Origin: Acidimicrobiia bacterium
Lineage (GTDB): Bacteria; Actinomycetota; Acidimicrobiia; UBA5794; JAOTWH01
Direction: 5' to 3'
NCBI GenBank assembly: GCA_029863035.1
Contig: JAOTWH010000123.1
Location: 1-6,792 of the forward strand
DNA length: 6,792 bases
Below, in pieces: positions 4,531 to 6,792 of this stretch (the stretch's first letter is position 1; each line of letters starts with the position of its first letter). The position numbers were made by a program, and so were the translations under genes. The notes under the pieces were generated by a model. The model was not told where the DNA came from. It made no database searches and was given only the letters and a program-made list of their open reading frames with translations.

Positions 4531-5454
4531 ATGAAGACGGCAGTCGCACTCGCCCTCACACTGGCCGTGGTAGCGGCAGCCTGCAGCGACGACGAAGCTG
4601 ACGACACAACCGTTGTCGACGTCGCCGTCCAGACCACCGTCGCCACAGAAACCACGGAGGCTCCTGCCGATACCGCTCCTGCGGATACCACCGCAGACAC
4701 TGCGGACGGTGAGTGCGAATCGGCCAACTTCCTCATAGAAGAGGTGAATGCCTACGAGCAGACCGACGGTTACCCCGACCCGGAACTAGCCGTCGAGTGC
4801 ACTGATGACGCCTTCATCGTCACCACCAACGGTCTCATCAACTACGAATTCAACCAGATCACACCCAACGACTTGGTTGCCCAGGACAATCGATACGAGA
4901 TACCCCGCGACCCCACCGAGCGAAGCACTCCCGGCGCCATGCCGCTTGGCACCACCGGCGTCGCCCTCAACGGCGTGGCCATCTTCGGCCCGTTCGAAGC
5001 GCCGCAGGATGACTACCAGGACCCGTTCCTCGACGGGCTGCTCGACTTCTGCAACGGCCACACCGCGCCAGGTGGCGTTTACCACTACCACGCCGGGTAC
5101 GCCTGCCTGCTCGAGGACCCCACCGCCGTTGGCACCATCTACGGCTACCTGTTCGACGGCTACGAGATAGTGAGCCCATGGGTTTGCGCTAATGACGATT
5201 GCTCAGAGCTCCGCGAGGTCACGCCCAGCTACGTGCGGATGGACGAGACCAGCCTGGCCGCCTTCACGGCCTGGGAGTACCAGGAGGGCAGCGGCGACCT
5301 CGATGTCTGTAATGGGATGGTCGACGCCGATGGCATTTACCGGTACCACATCACCTCCGAGTTCCCCTATGTGCCTTTCTGTTTCCATGGCGAAACAGAC
5401 ACGGCCCAGGGCGACCACGACGGCGAGCCACCGGCCGGCGGTCCTGGAGGGTAA
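4531..5454 (+). CDS. YHYH-domain secreted lipoprotein
   Basis: A 307-aa exported protein. Residues 1-18 are a signal peptide with an AAAC-type lipobox (Cys18 as lipid anchor), followed by an acidic, Thr/Ala-rich linker to about residue 60. The mature domain shows the YHYH family signature: GTTGVALNGVAIFGP (140-154), LDFCNGHTAPGGVYHYHAGY (171-190, with YHYH at 184-187), LFDGYEI (207-213), then a second, degenerate copy LDVCNGMVDADGIYRYH (257-273) followed by EFPYVPFCFHG. Eight cysteines besides Cys18 (62, 90, 174, 192, 219, 224, 260, 284) could form four disulfides outside the membrane. The clustered His residues suggest metal binding, which is inference; I know no established activity for the family. 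ATG 4531 has GAGG 8 bases upstream. The C-terminus is a Gly/Pro/His/Asp-rich tail. No functional tie to its neighbours is evident. Confidence 0.85.
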   Translation: MKTAVALALTLAVVAAACSDDEADDTTVVDVAVQTTVATETTEAPADTAPADTTADTADGECESANFLIEEVNAYEQTDGYPDPELAVECTDDAFIVTTNGLINYEFNQITPNDLVAQDNRYEIPRDPTERSTPGAMPLGTTGVALNGVAIFGPFEAPQDDYQDPFLDGLLDFCNGHTAPGGVYHYHAGYACLLEDPTAVGTIYGYLFDGYEIVSPWVCANDDCSELREVTPSYVRMDETSLAAFTAWEYQEGSGDLDVCNGMVDADGIYRYHITSEFPYVPFCFHGETDTAQGDHDGEPPAGGPGG

Positions 5455-5488
5455 GCAGGGGCCACGATCCGACCCATAGAGTCATTCC

Positions 5489-6454
5489 ATGCCCCAGCCA
5501 AAGGTCGCCGTCATCCTGGCGGTGCTCAACGAGGTCGATTTCATCGACGCCTGCCTTGAGTCTCTGACCGCCCAGGACTACACCGGCCCATTCGAGATTG
5601 TCGTCGCAGACGGCGGCTCTGACGATGGCACCCTCGACTGGCTCAAGGAGTGGGCGGATCGCGGCGTTACCACCATCCACAACCCGGACCGGGTCCAGTC
5701 GTACGGATTGAACGCCGCCGCCGATGCCACCGATGCTGAGATCCTGGTACGGGCCGACGGGCACACTGCCTATCAGCTCGACTACTTGTCTCGCTCGGTA
5801 GAGGCCCTTGAGGGCTCCGGAGCTATCGCGGCGGGCGGGCTGATGACTCCGCAAGGCGACTCGCGTTTCACCAGAGCCGTAGCAGCAGCCATGACCTCGC
5901 CGCTCGCTATCGGGCCGGGCAAGTTCCATCACTCCACCGAAGCCGGTCCAGTCGACACCGTCTACCTGGGAGCCTTTCGACGCACCGATTTCCTTAACGC
6001 CGGAGGCTTTCGGGCCCTGCCCTCCGGCGTTGCCGAGGACGCCGATCTGTACTTCCGATGGCGACAACAGGGAGAGACGGTTTGGCTCGACCCCTCGATT
6101 CGATCGACCTATCGGCCCCGCCGCGGTTTTGGAGCGCTTTGGCGCCAGTACTTCAGATGGGGTCGAGGCAAGGCCGACATGTTCCATGCCAACGGCAAAT
6201 TTCCGTCGTGGCGGCCCCTGGCGCCGCTGGCGCTGATATTGGGATTGGATGTCTCGGTCGTCCTGGCCATCTACGGTTTCTGGTGGCCGCTGGCCGTCAT
6301 CGGAGGAGCGTGGTTGGCGGTACTGATCCTCGCTGCGCTATCTACTTTCAACGCTCTCGTCGCGCCAATCACCGCCGTAATGCACAGCGCATACGGAGTC
6401 GGCATGGCCGTGGGCCTGGTTAGTCGCCGAAGCACGAACCCCAAGCGGGACTGA
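5489..6454 (+). CDS. Family 2 glycosyltransferase with C-terminal membrane segments (ExoA-like)
   Basis: A 321-aa GT-A-fold transferase that should move a sugar from a nucleotide donor onto a lipid-linked or polysaccharide acceptor at the inner face of the membrane. Residues 1-230 form the catalytic domain: VILAVLNE (8-15), the nucleotide-binding VVADGGSDDGT (38-48), the metal-binding VRADGHT (87-93, a DxD-like site with Asp90), YLGAFRRTDF with GGF (159-174), the acceptor/base region AEDADLYFR (182-190, Glu183-Asp184), and RQYFRWGRGKADM (219-231). Residues of about 245-263, 265-285 and 292-312 are hydrophobic and likely span or lie in the membrane. This layout fits succinoglycan-type ExoA glucosyltransferases, but donor and acceptor cannot be read from the sequence. 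It starts 34 bp after the YHYH gene with a poor Shine-Dalgarno. Its stop lies 12 bp from the stop of the convergent gene. Confidence 0.88.
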   Translation: MPQPKVAVILAVLNEVDFIDACLESLTAQDYTGPFEIVVADGGSDDGTLDWLKEWADRGVTTIHNPDRVQSYGLNAAADATDAEILVRADGHTAYQLDYLSRSVEALEGSGAIAAGGLMTPQGDSRFTRAVAAAMTSPLAIGPGKFHHSTEAGPVDTVYLGAFRRTDFLNAGGFRALPSGVAEDADLYFRWRQQGETVWLDPSIRSTYRPRRGFGALWRQYFRWGRGKADMFHANGKFPSWRPLAPLALILGLDVSVVLAIYGFWWPLAVIGGAWLAVLILAALSTFNALVAPITAVMHSAYGVGMAVGLVSRRSTNPKRD

Positions 6455-6466
6455 CCGGGCCGGAGA

Positions 6467-6792
6467 TCACATGCGGACGCGCAGATTCTCCGGGTCGTAC
6501 ATAGCTCGCAGCGAAGCTCTCGCCGCAAAGCGCTGGCCAGCCACCTGGATTTCGAAACTGCCCGCTTCTATCCAGTCGGGCGTCACACCCTCATCGTTGT
6601 CCACGTATCCGAAGCCCATGGCGCCGCCCAACGTATGACCGTATGCGCCAGACCGCAGGTATCCCACGGGGTTGCCGTCGTAGAGAATCGGTTCTTCTCC
6701 GTAGAGCAGTGGCTCGGGGTCTTGCAGGAGGAACTGCACAAGGCGAGACTTGTATGGCCGGTTCTCTCGCTGGGCAAGCAGCGCTTCGCGAC
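6467..6792 (-). CDS. C-terminus of a GcvT-domain FAD oxidoreductase (sarcosine/dimethylglycine dehydrogenase type), partial
   Basis: The last 107 residues are visible; the gene enters from the right edge with no start in the window. The text YKSRLVQFLLQDPEPLLYGE, 'PILYDGNPVGYLRSGAYG', HTLGGAMGFGYV and ARASLRAMYDPENLRVRM is characteristic of the GcvT-C barrel. That barrel closes folate-binding aminomethyltransferases and, with this wording (DPEPLLY, SGAYGHTLG, YDPxxxR), the large FAD-dependent sarcosine and dimethylglycine dehydrogenase-like enzymes. These oxidise N-methyl groups and pass the one-carbon unit to tetrahydrofolate. The FAD domain is outside the window, so a stand-alone GcvT-like protein cannot be excluded. 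The gene is convergent with the glycosyltransferase, with 12 bp between stop codons. Confidence 0.82.
   Translation of the reverse strand, partial: REALLAQRENRPYKSRLVQFLLQDPEPLLYGEEPILYDGNPVGYLRSGAYGHTLGGAMGFGYVDNDEGVTPDWIEAGSFEIQVAGQRFAARASLRAMYDPENLRVRM

Noticed and set aside
1..6792. tRNA or rRNA genes, CRISPR arrays, insertion sequences, phage or toxin-antitoxin genes
   Set aside because: I looked for these by eye on both strands and saw no supporting sequence. The window is nearly all ordinary coding DNA, with gaps of at most 90 bp.

Overview
The window is GC-rich and densely packed. Genes overlap by a few bases, GTG and TTG starts are frequent, and there are Cys-anchored lipoproteins with acidic/Thr-rich linkers. 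This suggests a high-GC Gram-positive-like bacterium, most likely an actinobacterium of the Acidimicrobiia kind. The lineage is inferred from style and remembered protein resemblance only; no marker gene is present.

Left arm, minus strand (1-2526): an operon of tyrosine/homogentisate catabolism read right to left. It starts with a 28-codon ORF at 2526-2440. Its first 17 residues (MPYYRQMGEIPPKRHTQ) match the conserved N-terminus of homogentisate 1,2-dioxygenase, but the remaining several hundred residues are missing. It overlaps by 4 bp (GTGA) a 319-aa protein of a conserved but, to my knowledge, uncharacterised family. That gene overlaps by 4 bp (ATGA) a full-length fumarylacetoacetase. After a 52-bp gap comes the start of a secreted lipoprotein that resembles the chagasin/I42 protease-inhibitor family and runs off the left edge.

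Divergent centre (2527-2616): 90 bp holding two strong Shine-Dalgarno sites facing opposite ways. To the right, a 15-codon mini-ORF with an excellent ribosome binding site overlaps by 4 bp (TTGA) the TTG start of an HMG-CoA-lyase-family gene. Each divergent unit therefore begins with a very short, well-initiated ORF coupled to a real enzyme gene. On the left, that ORF looks like the remains of hmgA.

Right arm, plus strand (2617-6454): an HMG-CoA-lyase-like enzyme with Ser in place of the catalytic Cys, a 58-aa single-pass membrane protein (4-bp overlap), an AlkD-type DNA alkylation repair protein (8-bp overlap), a secreted YHYH-domain lipoprotein, and a family 2 glycosyltransferase with C-terminal membrane segments. 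At the right edge, convergent on the minus strand, is the C-terminus of a GcvT-domain oxidoreductase of the sarcosine/dimethylglycine dehydrogenase type.

How the genes fit together: fumarylacetoacetase yields fumarate plus acetoacetate, and HMG-CoA lyase yields acetoacetate plus acetyl-CoA, so the two divergent arms share a ketogenic amino-acid catabolism theme. The dioxygenase that should feed the left arm is present only as a stub, and no recognisable maleylacetoacetate isomerase is present. In its place sits the unknown-family gene. No RNA gene, CRISPR array or mobile element was seen, and no gene-free stretch exceeds 100 bp.
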